Positions 27,237-35,368 of a stretch of DNA of 64,000 bases are shown piece by piece. The position numbers and the translations under genes were made by a program. How positions within the stretch are numbered: position 1 is the stretch's first letter; each line of letters starts with the position of its first letter. Origin of the DNA: Vulcanimicrobiota bacterium (lineage in GTDB: Bacteria > Vulcanimicrobiota > Xenobia > Xenobiales > JADMJV01); the NCBI GenBank assembly GCA_019637395.1, contig JAHBVR010000021.1:1-64000 (forward strand), given 5' to 3'. The notes beneath the pieces were generated by a model. It was not told where the DNA came from and did not search any database. It worked only from the letters and a program-made list of their open reading frames with translations.

Positions 27237-28487
27237 ATGCTCCGGCCCGAAGCTCGTTTCTTGGGAAAACGGACGTGGGCCAATTTTGTCGCATTTCTGC
27301 TGGCCGGCTGCAGCCAGGCCGGCGATCCGAGCAGGCTGTGGGTGTGGGCGCACGAGGGGAGAGAAGTAGAGCGGCGGATTCTGTCACGGCAAGTAGCGCG
27401 GTTTCAGCAGCAGCACCCCGGCATGGGATTGAAGTTGACCTTTTTGCCGGAGGGTAGTTACAATTCGCAGGTGCAGGCGGCCGCGCTGGCCGGACAGTTG
27501 CCGGACATTCTGGAATTTGACGGGCCGCTGCTCTATCGCTACGTATGGCAAGGATGTTTGCGGCCACTAGGGCGGCTGTTGAATGACTCCGCGCGCACCA
27601 ATTTGTTGCCCAGTCTGGAGCGTCAGGGAACCTTTCGGGGCCGGCTTTACAGCGTGGGTGTGTTTGACTCCGGGTTAGCGCTTTATGGGCGCAAGAGCCT
27701 GCTCGAGTCGGTAGGGGCGCGGCTGCCGTCCCGGCCCGAGGAAGCCTGGACCATTGCGCAGTTCGAGCGCATTCTGAAAGATCTGGCTCGGGCGGACGAG
27801 GACGGGCAGGTTCTGGACCTGAAGTTGAACTACCAGGGGGAGTGGCTCACTTACGCCTTCAGTCCGGTGCTGGTGTCGGCCGGTGCCGATTTGAGACACC
27901 TGGATCGTCCTGAAGCGGCCCGAGCATTGACTCTGCTTCAAGAGTGGTCGGAGCACGGATTGATAGACCCCAACCTGGACGATGCGGCATTTGTGGAGGG
28001 CCGGGTGGCCCTGTCCTGGGTTGGGCACTGGGAGTATCCGCGCTATGCAGAGCGCTGGGGTGGGGACCTCTGCCTGATTCCTTTGCCTAATTTCGGCATC
28101 GGCAGTCGCAGTGGGCAGGGATCCTGGAACTGGGCGATTACCTCACGATGTGGCTCACCCCGGCGTGCGGCCGAATTCTTGAACTTTCTCCTGGAGGATG
28201 CTCAGGTTCTGGAAATGACGGCGGGAAACGGTGCCGTGCCCGGCACCCTGAGCGCCATCGCCAAATCACCTCTCTATCAGAAAGGTGGACCGTTGCGGTT
28301 GTTTTCGCAGCAGTTGCTGGAAGGGTGGTGTGCCCCCCGGCCGGCCACGCCGGCTTATCCTTTTGTAACCTCGGTCTTTCAACAGGCCGTACGGGACATC
28401 GTGCATGGGGCTCCGGTGAAGAAAGTGTTGCAGAGCGCCGCCCAGGACATTCGCCAGGATGAGCTGGACAACGAGGATTACCGGTGA
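27237..28487 (+). CDS. Sugar ABC transporter substrate-binding lipoprotein
   Basis: A 416-residue extracytoplasmic solute-binding protein of family 1. The N-terminus has FVAFLLAGCSQAG, a lipobox with the modified Cys. Then LPEGSYNSQVQAAALAGQLPDILEFDGPL is the typical binding-protein start, with GRLYSVGVFDSGLALYG and LSWVGHWEYPRYAERWG in the body. These bind oligosaccharides or glycerol-phosphate-like sugars (UgpB/MalE type). ATG 27237 follows GGGGAGGA, very close to the start. Its stop overlaps the GTG of the first permease (GTGA). The ABC ATPase is not in this cluster, so a shared MsmK/UgpC-like ATPase elsewhere is expected. Confidence 0.88.
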   Translation: MLRPEARFLGKRTWANFVAFLLAGCSQAGDPSRLWVWAHEGREVERRILSRQVARFQQQHPGMGLKLTFLPEGSYNSQVQAAALAGQLPDILEFDGPLLYRYVWQGCLRPLGRLLNDSARTNLLPSLERQGTFRGRLYSVGVFDSGLALYGRKSLLESVGARLPSRPEEAWTIAQFERILKDLARADEDGQVLDLKLNYQGEWLTYAFSPVLVSAGADLRHLDRPEAARALTLLQEWSEHGLIDPNLDDAAFVEGRVALSWVGHWEYPRYAERWGGDLCLIPLPNFGIGSRSGQGSWNWAITSRCGSPRRAAEFLNFLLEDAQVLEMTAGNGAVPGTLSAIAKSPLYQKGGPLRLFSQQLLEGWCAPRPATPAYPFVTSVFQQAVRDIVHGAPVKKVLQSAAQDIRQDELDNEDYR

Positions 28488-29353
28488 AGCCGGGCTGGGC
28501 TATGGTTTCCCCAGCGGTGCTGGGCTTGCTGCTCTTTGTATTGGCACCTTTCGCCCTTTCTTTCTTGATCTCGTTCACCGACTTGAGCCTGGGGTCGCCC
28601 CATCCGATGCATTGGGTAGGCACACTACAGTATGAGAGACTTTTTCACGATCCGGCCCTGGCTCGTGCCCTGGCTAATAACCTGCGCTTTGCCCTGGTGG
28701 TTGTGCCCCTGCAGACGGCTCTGGCCCTGGCGCTGGCAGTATTGCTACACCGGCCCGGCTGGAGACTGGCAGGTCTCTACCGCGCTATCTTTTTTGCGCC
28801 GGTGGTTTTTCCCATGTCCCTGGTCGCCGTCATTTGGCGTTACCTCTATGCTCCGGGCCTGCAGGGCCCGGCCAATCGATTGCTGAGTTGGTTGAGCCTG
28901 GGACATTGGCAGGCGCGTGACTTTCTGCACGACCCTGAGTGGGCTCTAGGGGCGCTCATGGCATTGTCGGTCTGGCAAGGGGTGGGCCTGCAGATGGTCA
29001 TCCTTCTTGGGGGCTTGCAACAGATTCCGTCGGACCTTTATGAAGCGGCCGCCCTGGACGGGGCGGGACCGCTGCAGCGCTTTCGCCGGGTTACCCTACC
29101 CATGCTGCGCAACACTCTGATCTTTACGGCACTTATGACCAGTATTCTGGCCTTCAGGGTATTTGACCAGGTGCAAATTTTGACTCATGGAGGTCCGGCG
29201 GGAGCCACCTCCACGTTGATGTTCGAGCTGGTCCGCTCGGCTTTCGAGCGGCTGCAGATGGGCCGGGCCTGCGCCTTGACGGTATTGTTCGTGTTGATTG
29301 TGCTGCTGCTGACCGGTCTGCAGCGTCTGGCGCTACGCCAGAGAGCGCTGTGA
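28484..29353 (+). CDS. Sugar ABC transporter permease 1 (UgpA/MalF-like)
   Basis: A 289-residue membrane protein with six helices (for example PAVLGLLLFVLAPFALSFLI at the start). The inner-membrane loop EAAALDGAGPLQRFRRVTLP is the EAA motif that contacts the ATPase. GTG start at 28484 overlaps the stop of the binding-protein gene, and its own stop overlaps the next permease (GTGA). All three genes thus form one translation-coupled unit. Substrate not known. Confidence 0.9.
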   Translation: MKPGWAMVSPAVLGLLLFVLAPFALSFLISFTDLSLGSPHPMHWVGTLQYERLFHDPALARALANNLRFALVVVPLQTALALALAVLLHRPGWRLAGLYRAIFFAPVVFPMSLVAVIWRYLYAPGLQGPANRLLSWLSLGHWQARDFLHDPEWALGALMALSVWQGVGLQMVILLGGLQQIPSDLYEAAALDGAGPLQRFRRVTLPMLRNTLIFTALMTSILAFRVFDQVQILTHGGPAGATSTLMFELVRSAFERLQMGRACALTVLFVLIVLLLTGLQRLALRQRAL

Positions 29354-30099
29354 GGTCGGTTGTGCCGGCTTGGCTGGCGCTGCTCTATGTGTGGCCGATC
29401 GGTATGTTGGTGGCCGGCAGCCTGCAGGCCGGCGGTCTGGGCAATTACCTGGCGGTAGGGCAGCGAGTGGATTTCTTGCGCTTGTTGTTCAACTCGCTGT
29501 GGATTTCGGGCTGGACGGTAGTCTTGGGGGCTTTGGTCAATAGTCTGGCCGGCTATGCGTTGGCTCGCCTGCAGTTTCCCGGCCGGGCTGTTTTGCTGGG
29601 CCTGGTGCTGATATGCATGGTCATTCCTTTCGAGGCGGTGGCGGCTCCGCTCTTTTATAGTGTGAGCCGGCTGGGCTTGCGCGATACGCTGGGAGTGCAG
29701 ATTCTACCCTTCGTGGCCAACGGAGTGTCCATTTATCTTTTTTATACCTTCTATTTAGAATTTCCTCGGGAGCTGGAAGAAGCGGCCTGTCTCGAGGGAG
29801 CGGGTCCCTGGCAGATCTATGGGCGCTTGGTGTTACCCAATTCCGGTCCGGTGCTGGCCACCCACTCAGTGATAACCCTGCTGTCCAGTTGGGGAGCTTA
29901 TCTGTGGCCGCTGTTGGTCACGGCCGGGCCGCAAGCACGACCGCTGCCACTGGCCCTGGCAAATTTTATGACCACGCCGCCATTGCACTGGGGTCAGATC
30001 TTCGCCTTCGGGGTGCTGATGGTGGTTCCGGTTTTGCTGGGGTTTGGCTTTCTGCAGCGCTATTTCCAGCCGGGCTCCCTGACGAGCGGTATCAAGTAA
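29350..30099 (+). CDS. Sugar ABC transporter permease 2 (UgpE/MalG-like)
   Basis: A 249-residue membrane protein, the second permease subunit. The EAA motif is ELEEAACLEGAGPWQIYGRLVLP. Six hydrophobic segments are seen, e.g. VLLGLVLICMVIPFEAVAAP. It starts with the GTG at 29350, overlapping the stop of permease 1. Slightly short compared with the usual 270-280 residues at the N-terminus, so the first helix is reduced. No ATPase follows; the next gene is leftward. Confidence 0.9.
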   Translation: MRSVVPAWLALLYVWPIGMLVAGSLQAGGLGNYLAVGQRVDFLRLLFNSLWISGWTVVLGALVNSLAGYALARLQFPGRAVLLGLVLICMVIPFEAVAAPLFYSVSRLGLRDTLGVQILPFVANGVSIYLFYTFYLEFPRELEEAACLEGAGPWQIYGRLVLPNSGPVLATHSVITLLSSWGAYLWPLLVTAGPQARPLPLALANFMTTPPLHWGQIFAFGVLMVVPVLLGFGFLQRYFQPGSLTSGIK

Positions 30100-30104
30100 A
30101 TCAA

Positions 30105-30716
30105 TTAGTTCCAACAGAAGAGCCGGGGCAAGTATTTGCGCATCAGTCTGCCGGTTTTCCAATAGCTACCGTAGCTGGCCAGCATCTGGCAGCGCCGCTG
30201 GTGGCAGGTTTCCTTGAGTAACTGTACTTTGGCGTCGAAGGGGACCGGCAGGAAGTGGCAGAGCATGTCCAGCCAGAGACCTCTTGGGAAGGGATCCGGC
30301 TCCGGACCGGGGGACCCGCGTAAGTTCCGAATGGTTTGGTAGGCTTCGTTGAGCCAGCCGGTGGGAGGCGCGTATTCCTCGGAAGGGCCACCTAAGATTT
30401 CGATTTGCACGCAACAGTAAGGTTTGCCACGGGGAACCTGGGCACGAATTGCGGCGCGGGCGATGCCGAGCAGGTCCAAAAGCAGCCCGCCGTCGGGCAG
30501 GCAGTGGACGCGGCGGATACGGGCTAAACAGACCACCCCGGCCGGCTCGTCAAGCGCGGTTGCCACCGGTTGGACCCCCAGAAACTTGCGCTCCAGGACC
30601 GCGTCAAAGACCATGTCTTGCTGAAACGGGTGAGCTACCGCGCAGTGAAAGGGAATGCCGGGGAAAAGCACCCTGCGTTTGAGAGGGAAAAGCGGAACCT
30701 GTTGGAGATAATCCAC
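30105..30716 (-). CDS. LON N-terminal substrate-binding-domain protein
   Basis: A 203-residue protein. VPLFPLKRRVLFPGIPFHCAV is the opening of the LON N-domain (LFPL..VLFPG). The following ERKFLGVQPVAT and VCLARIRRVHCLPDGGLLLDLLGIARA match the rest of the domain. It lacks the AAA+ and Ser-Lys protease parts, so it binds unfolded proteins or peptides without degrading them; such stand-alone domains are found in many bacteria. It starts with GTG 30716. It ends six bases after the sugar-permease stop (convergent). Confidence 0.8.
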   Translation of the reverse strand: MDYLQQVPLFPLKRRVLFPGIPFHCAVAHPFQQDMVFDAVLERKFLGVQPVATALDEPAGVVCLARIRRVHCLPDGGLLLDLLGIARAAIRAQVPRGKPYCCVQIEILGGPSEEYAPPTGWLNEAYQTIRNLRGSPGPEPDPFPRGLWLDMLCHFLPVPFDAKVQLLKETCHQRRCQMLASYGSYWKTGRLMRKYLPRLFCWN

Positions 30717-31015
30717 GAGCTAGGATGACTTTTGCTCCGCGGATGCTCCCTTTTCCCTTTTTGAATTGCGCATCCAGCTTGACCAGCTGCGAAGCGTGGC
30801 GTAGCGGCGCCGTTTGCCAGCGCTCGGCCGTCGATGAATGCTTCGGATGGAATAGCAGGAGCTGTACCAGTTACGTGACCGACCCACTCGAAGCAGACAT
30901 CGACTCCCCCAGAGATGGCGTGCCTCAGTTCAAGGACTTGGGTAACCCGCGTGGCCTGGCTCTCGCGCATATGATGATGGGGAACCGGATTTAGAGATTC
31001 AGCACTTCGGAGACC

Positions 31016-31258
31016 TCAGAGTAAGCCGCGGGTGGCCTGGGCGTTTTTGTTGGCTGAGGTCATTTTGTCTTTTTGGATTCCGAAGGTGATGTCGTTGATG
31101 GAGGTCAGCAGTTTGGCCACGTTAGCCCGGTCGTTTTCGTCGGCCTTGCGCAATTCCAACTGAGTCTGGCGCTGGGTCGACTGGGCCTGGCGCATGTCGG
31201 TGATGAACATTTGCTGATCCATCGCCTGCTGATTGAAGTTGGTGATATTGCCGGCCAT
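31016..31258 (-). CDS. Small helical protein following Hsp90-like paralogue B
   Basis: An 80-residue Gln/Asn/Lys-rich helical protein (MAGNITNFNQQAMDQQMF, then a charged helix with QTQLELRKADENDRANVAKL, and ANKNAQATRGLL). No signal peptide or Cys. Size and helical character are like secretion-needle or chaperone-partner proteins, but this is not a recognised family. It lies about 165 bases downstream of the Hsp90-like paralogue on the same strand, the same position as the small gene after paralogue A. Function unknown. Confidence 0.5.
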   Translation of the reverse strand: MAGNITNFNQQAMDQQMFITDMRQAQSTQRQTQLELRKADENDRANVAKLLTSINDITFGIQKDKMTSANKNAQATRGLL

Positions 31259-31422
31259 GAAATTCCTCCGTGAATTGAACTGGATTCTGAGGACTAACTT
31301 GGATAAATTTTATTTTACTCTTTTGGCCGCTTGCGCAGGCGTGATGCAAAAATGCGACGGGTTTGGCGGCCTGAAAACCACCTGCTGTCAGGAAGGAGGG
31401 AAGGCCCAGTTTGCGGCGGCAG

Positions 31423-32715
31423 TCAGGCCGGCGCTTGGCGCTTCAGGTAACGTCTGACGCGGCTGGCTCGCTCTCGGTATTCCGCCTGTTGGGCTGAACC
31501 CAGTCCCCACAGGGTCAGCGTCCGTTCCAGCGAATCGACGGCCGCGCTCAGGTGTTCCCGCAGGGTCCGCCACATCTCTTGATAAACCTCGTCCTCCACC
31601 ACCTGCAACTGGCTCAGATCGGTGCTCAGCTCCGGCGCGCTCCAGATGATCAGCACGCCCCAGAGTGCTTCGTTAAGCATTTTCGGCTTCATCAAGAGCC
31701 CGTCCTTGACCAGGTAGAGGCGCCCTGAGCGCCCCCGGTTAATGTCCAGGGACAGGTAGCCCTTGACCAGAATTGCCTTCAATCCCCGATTGTAGTCCGA
31801 CCAGATCTCGAAAAGTCCGTCATTGCGCTCGATGCGCGAGTCAAAATGGCGGAAGCCGGGAGTGCGGCCGCGCAGCCTTTCCCGCCAGTTCTCGTCCTGC
31901 AACCATTCCGGGCCGCTCCACTGTTGCAGGAACAGGTGATTGCCAAAGGTGCGGTCGGTTTTCTGATTGAGCTCGAGCGATTTGGGAATGCGGGAGGAGT
32001 GATCCATCAGTCCCAGCAGTCGGCGGGTGGGTTCGGAGCTGATCACCAGTCGCTCCAGCGAGGTATAAGGAATGGCCGGCTTGGGTCTGGGCAAAAGAGG
32101 AGGGACGTAGACGCCCAGCCGTAGTCCGGGTGGTTTGTTGATGACCGGGTCGTTGAGCAGACGCCCGTCCAGCCAGATGGGGAGGGGGGCGTAGCGGCCC
32201 AGTTCCTGGAGCAACAGTGCTTCATCCACCAGCAAGCGCGAGCGCCGCACCGTGGCCACCAGGGAGAGCTGGAAGTCCCAGCGCCGCACCACTTCGACTG
32301 GTCCGGGCCCTGCTCCCCAGGGAACGCGCGAGGCTCCTCGTTCCACCTGCCAGGTCCGGGTGGCCACTTTTAAGGATAGCCTGGCTCCCGGCATGGTGCT
32401 GGCCGCCTGCAAGGCCAGTTGGAGGTGGCGCGTGCCCGGTTGGTTGGAGGCGCTCGCCTGGCTCCAGCTCTCCCAATCCAGCGCCAGATTTGGCTCAAAA
32501 GTCACCCGGGTGTCGTGCACGAACTGGCGCACGCGAAATTCTGAAGAGCCGGAAGCGACCGCGGCCTGCAAAAGCTTGACCAGCCACAGGCCGGGCCGCT
32601 CCGCCTGGAACTCGGCCAGCTTTTCCAGCGACCGCTGCTCATCCAGGGTGAAACTTCCACTCGAATCGAATTGGGCTTCGCGAGCCAAGAATTCTTCGAT
32701 GTCCTGCAGCGCCAT
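31423..32715 (-). CDS. Hsp90-like (degenerate GHKL) protein, paralogue B
   Basis: A 430-residue member of the same family as 12406-14391 and 54695-56422. It shares FDSSGSFTLDEQ, then PGLWLVKLLQAAVASGSS, a mid-region GRYAPLPIWLDGRL and SAPELSTDLSQLQVV. The order is that of Hsp90 N and middle domains, but the ATP-binding Asn is missing. The ATG at 32715 is used; the open frame extends upstream through doubtful codons. It is followed by a small helical gene. It is divergent from the TrkA-USP regulator (32878). The paralogue relation is visible; the Hsp90 connection is inferred. Confidence 0.5.
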   Translation of the reverse strand: MALQDIEEFLAREAQFDSSGSFTLDEQRSLEKLAEFQAERPGLWLVKLLQAAVASGSSEFRVRQFVHDTRVTFEPNLALDWESWSQASASNQPGTRHLQLALQAASTMPGARLSLKVATRTWQVERGASRVPWGAGPGPVEVVRRWDFQLSLVATVRRSRLLVDEALLLQELGRYAPLPIWLDGRLLNDPVINKPPGLRLGVYVPPLLPRPKPAIPYTSLERLVISSEPTRRLLGLMDHSSRIPKSLELNQKTDRTFGNHLFLQQWSGPEWLQDENWRERLRGRTPGFRHFDSRIERNDGLFEIWSDYNRGLKAILVKGYLSLDINRGRSGRLYLVKDGLLMKPKMLNEALWGVLIIWSAPELSTDLSQLQVVEDEVYQEMWRTLREHLSAAVDSLERTLTLWGLGSAQQAEYRERASRVRRYLKRQAPA

Positions 32716-32877
32716 CACAAACTCTTCGCCTGTCGGACCCTCGCCCCCCTGGCTCCTTGAAGGTATGTTTTCAGGAGGCCCGGTGATAGCCAAAAGAACT
32801 GCGCAAACCAGGAGTCGGACCGGCTACTCTGCCTGGTTGGACCAGGGACACGGCAGGCGAGTGTTTAAGGCCTTTCA

Positions 32878-34164
32878 GTGTCCAGCAAACCTAGAGTCAT
32901 TATCGCCGGTGCCGGGCAGACCGGCCGCGCTTTGTGCGCCCGCCTGTATAGCTTGTGGGACGTGGTGGTGATCGACCTGGAGGCGAAAGAAGGCCTGATG
33001 CCTGAGGTAACCTTCGTGGGCGGAGACGCCACCAGTTCTTTGGTGCTTAAGCGGGCGGGAATGGAGGGAGCGGCGGCGGCTATCGCCCTCACAGGCCGCG
33101 ACGAGGTCAATTTGGAATTTTGCCGGTTGGCGCGGCAGATTTATCAGGTGCCTCAGGTGCTTTCCAGCGCACGCCAGAGTGAGCAACTGAAGACCTTCGA
33201 AGAATTGGGTGTTTTGGCCATTAGCCGGCCTGACTCGGTCGCCTCGACTCTACACTCGCGAATTGGGCGAGGCAAACGCACGACCGCCGATGTCGGATTG
33301 GGACAGGGCGAGATTCTGGAGGTCACGGTGCTGGCAAACTCTCCTGTGATCGGGAAATCTATGCTGGATTTGAGCCCACAGGCCTGGCTGGTAGCGGCCA
33401 TCTTCCGAAAGGGCCGGCTGGTGGTGCCCCACGGTCAGACCCGAGTGGAAGAAGGGGACCGCGTCCTGCTTGTAGGAGAACCGGCGATCTTGCCGGCGAT
33501 CGCCGACTTTTTCCGGGCCGGGGAATCGGAATTTCCCTTGCAATTCGGGAACAAGGTCGTCGTCACAGACCCCAGAGTTCGAGAGGAAGCCGAATACCTG
33601 GCTGATCATACCAAGGCTCTGGGGATCAGTGAATCTTTGGAAGAAGCCGGCTGCATCGCCCAGTTCCCACCCGCTCCCCAGTGGTTGGACAATGTGGGCT
33701 GGGGGCGCAAGGCCTTCTTTCAACAGGTGGAAAGTCAACGAGCGCCGGTGCTGCTGGCCCGCGGCACTTTTCCTTATGAAAGCATTCTGGTGGCGGTCAG
33801 TTCAGGCAAAGGAGGCGAGATCGAGCTGGCGATCGACGTCGCTCGCATGCTCGGCGTCCCAAAAATTACCGCCGCCGTGGTCCTACCGCCGACGTTGGTG
33901 AGCGGCGCGGAGCGTTTGGAAGAGCTGAAGAAAGCTTTGCAACGGGCGGTTCGGCTGGGCCAGGCTTTCCGTCTGGAGGTCATCCCGATAACCCTTTCGG
34001 GCAATCCGATTCATCAACTGCTTGAGTATTCTCGGGAGTTTCATCTTCTGGTCATGGGCCATCGCGCCGGGCGTGGAATCAAATTGACCCGTCCCGACGT
34101 TTCTCGGCTGCTCATGTTGAGGAGCAAGATTTCGACCCTGGTACTGTGCAATCGTGGCCGGTGA
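32878..34164 (+). CDS. TrkA-N/TrkA-C and USP-type regulator of an antiporter
   Basis: A 428-residue cytosolic protein with three parts. Residues 1-130 are an NAD-binding TrkA_N domain (IIAGAGQTGRALC). Residues 140-210 are a TrkA_C/RCK_C domain (VIGKSMLDLSPQAWLVAAIF, EEGDRVLLVG). Residues about 300-428 are universal-stress-protein-like (YESILVAVSSGKGGEIELAI, LLVMGHRAGRGIK). It begins with GTG 32878 and overlaps the CPA2 antiporter gene by 11 bases, so it probably senses NAD(H), nucleotide or stress and gates that transporter. Confidence 0.85.
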   Translation: MSSKPRVIIAGAGQTGRALCARLYSLWDVVVIDLEAKEGLMPEVTFVGGDATSSLVLKRAGMEGAAAAIALTGRDEVNLEFCRLARQIYQVPQVLSSARQSEQLKTFEELGVLAISRPDSVASTLHSRIGRGKRTTADVGLGQGEILEVTVLANSPVIGKSMLDLSPQAWLVAAIFRKGRLVVPHGQTRVEEGDRVLLVGEPAILPAIADFFRAGESEFPLQFGNKVVVTDPRVREEAEYLADHTKALGISESLEEAGCIAQFPPAPQWLDNVGWGRKAFFQQVESQRAPVLLARGTFPYESILVAVSSGKGGEIELAIDVARMLGVPKITAAVVLPPTLVSGAERLEELKKALQRAVRLGQAFRLEVIPITLSGNPIHQLLEYSREFHLLVMGHRAGRGIKLTRPDVSRLLMLRSKISTLVLCNRGR

Positions 34165-35344
34165 CCTTTCACTGGCTACCGCCACCTCGTTGGTCTTCAC
34201 CTCGCTAGGGGCCTTCGCCATTCCTCTGCTGTGCCGCCCGCTGCGGGTTCCTCCAGCGGTGGGGGAAATTCTCTACGGCATTTTAGTGGGTCCTTACCTG
34301 CTGCATCTCGTTTCGGTCTCAAGATTGATCTCTCAGTTGGCCGAGCTGGGAATGCTGCTGCTGATGTTTACAGCCGGCCTGGAGATCGACTTCCGTAGCT
34401 TGGAAGAGGCGGGGAAAGGGCCGGTCGTTCAAGCAGCCGTACGTTCCGTGGTGGTTATCGTAACTGCCCAAGTGCTGGCCTGGGTCATGGGCTGGCCTCC
34501 CTTCCTGGGTCTGGTGCTGGGGGTCATTTCCATTGGGGTTTTGCTGGGCGTCCTGCAGGAATTGAAGATGATGAAATCCAGCCTGGGCCAAGAATTGCTG
34601 TTGATGGGCTCGCTGGGAGAGTTTTTCTCCATTGTGATCGCTACCGGCGTCAACGCCCACGAAGAGGCTAACGGTTTAAATTGGGCTTTTCTGCTGCAGT
34701 TCAGCCAGTTGGGGCTGGTTTTTGCGCTGGCCTGGGTGGTGCTGGTGGTTTTGCGGCTGTCGGTATGGTGGAAGGCTGAGGCGTTTAGCCGCCTGGTAGA
34801 AACTCACGATTCCTCGGAAGTGGGAGTGCGGGCCGGAATGGCGCTGATGTTTATCTTTGTGGCGGTCGCCTCGGCTCTGCATATCGAGCCGATTCTGGGA
34901 GCGTTTATGGCCGGGGCTCTGTTTGCCTTCGTCTTTCGCGACCGGGGCGCCTTGGAGCTGAAATTTCTCAGTTTGGGAAACGGCTTTTTCGTGCCCGTCT
35001 TTTTCATTGCCGTCGGATTGCGGTTTGAGTTGCCCGCACTCTGGACCAGTGACTTCCTGCTTTTCTTCCAGATGCTGGGGGCGGTGCTCATCACTCGCCT
35101 GGTACCGGTCTTTCTGTTCGGAGGAAGTGGTCCGCAAGGCTGGGCGGGCGCCTTATTGCTGAGTTGTCCTTTGACACTCATGGTGGTGTTTGCTGACCTC
35201 GGGGTCAGGCTAGAATTGATTGCTTCGGATTTCCGTTCCACTCTCGTGTTGTTGGCGGTGAGCACTTCGGTTCTTTTCCCCTTCATCGCCCGCGCCTTGC
35301 TGTCAAAGTCCATGACTTCTACGGGAACGCCCTTTACAAATTGA
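34154..35344 (+). CDS. CPA2-family cation:proton antiporter
   Basis: A 396-residue membrane protein with about twelve to thirteen helices. Seen: VGEILYGILVGPYLL, LGMLLLMFTAGLEIDFRS (the GLE-type motif of CPA2/Kef-type exchangers), and VFIAVGLRFELPALW. These swap K+ or Na+ for H+ and use a regulatory RCK partner, here encoded upstream and overlapping. It starts with GTG 34154. KefB-like but without the fused TrkA domain; the separate gene fulfils that role. Confidence 0.88.
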   Translation: MAGDLSLATATSLVFTSLGAFAIPLLCRPLRVPPAVGEILYGILVGPYLLHLVSVSRLISQLAELGMLLLMFTAGLEIDFRSLEEAGKGPVVQAAVRSVVVIVTAQVLAWVMGWPPFLGLVLGVISIGVLLGVLQELKMMKSSLGQELLLMGSLGEFFSIVIATGVNAHEEANGLNWAFLLQFSQLGLVFALAWVVLVVLRLSVWWKAEAFSRLVETHDSSEVGVRAGMALMFIFVAVASALHIEPILGAFMAGALFAFVFRDRGALELKFLSLGNGFFVPVFFIAVGLRFELPALWTSDFLLFFQMLGAVLITRLVPVFLFGGSGPQGWAGALLLSCPLTLMVVFADLGVRLELIASDFRSTLVLLAVSTSVLFPFIARALLSKSMTSTGTPFTN

Positions 35345-35368
35345 CAGTGATCAGTGACACTATTTGTA

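Noticed and set aside
30717-31015. Leftward frame with LELRHAISGG ahead of the small helical gene
   Set aside because: About 300 bases overlap the LON-domain start and the text has no family; I see no gene here and no other clear feature.
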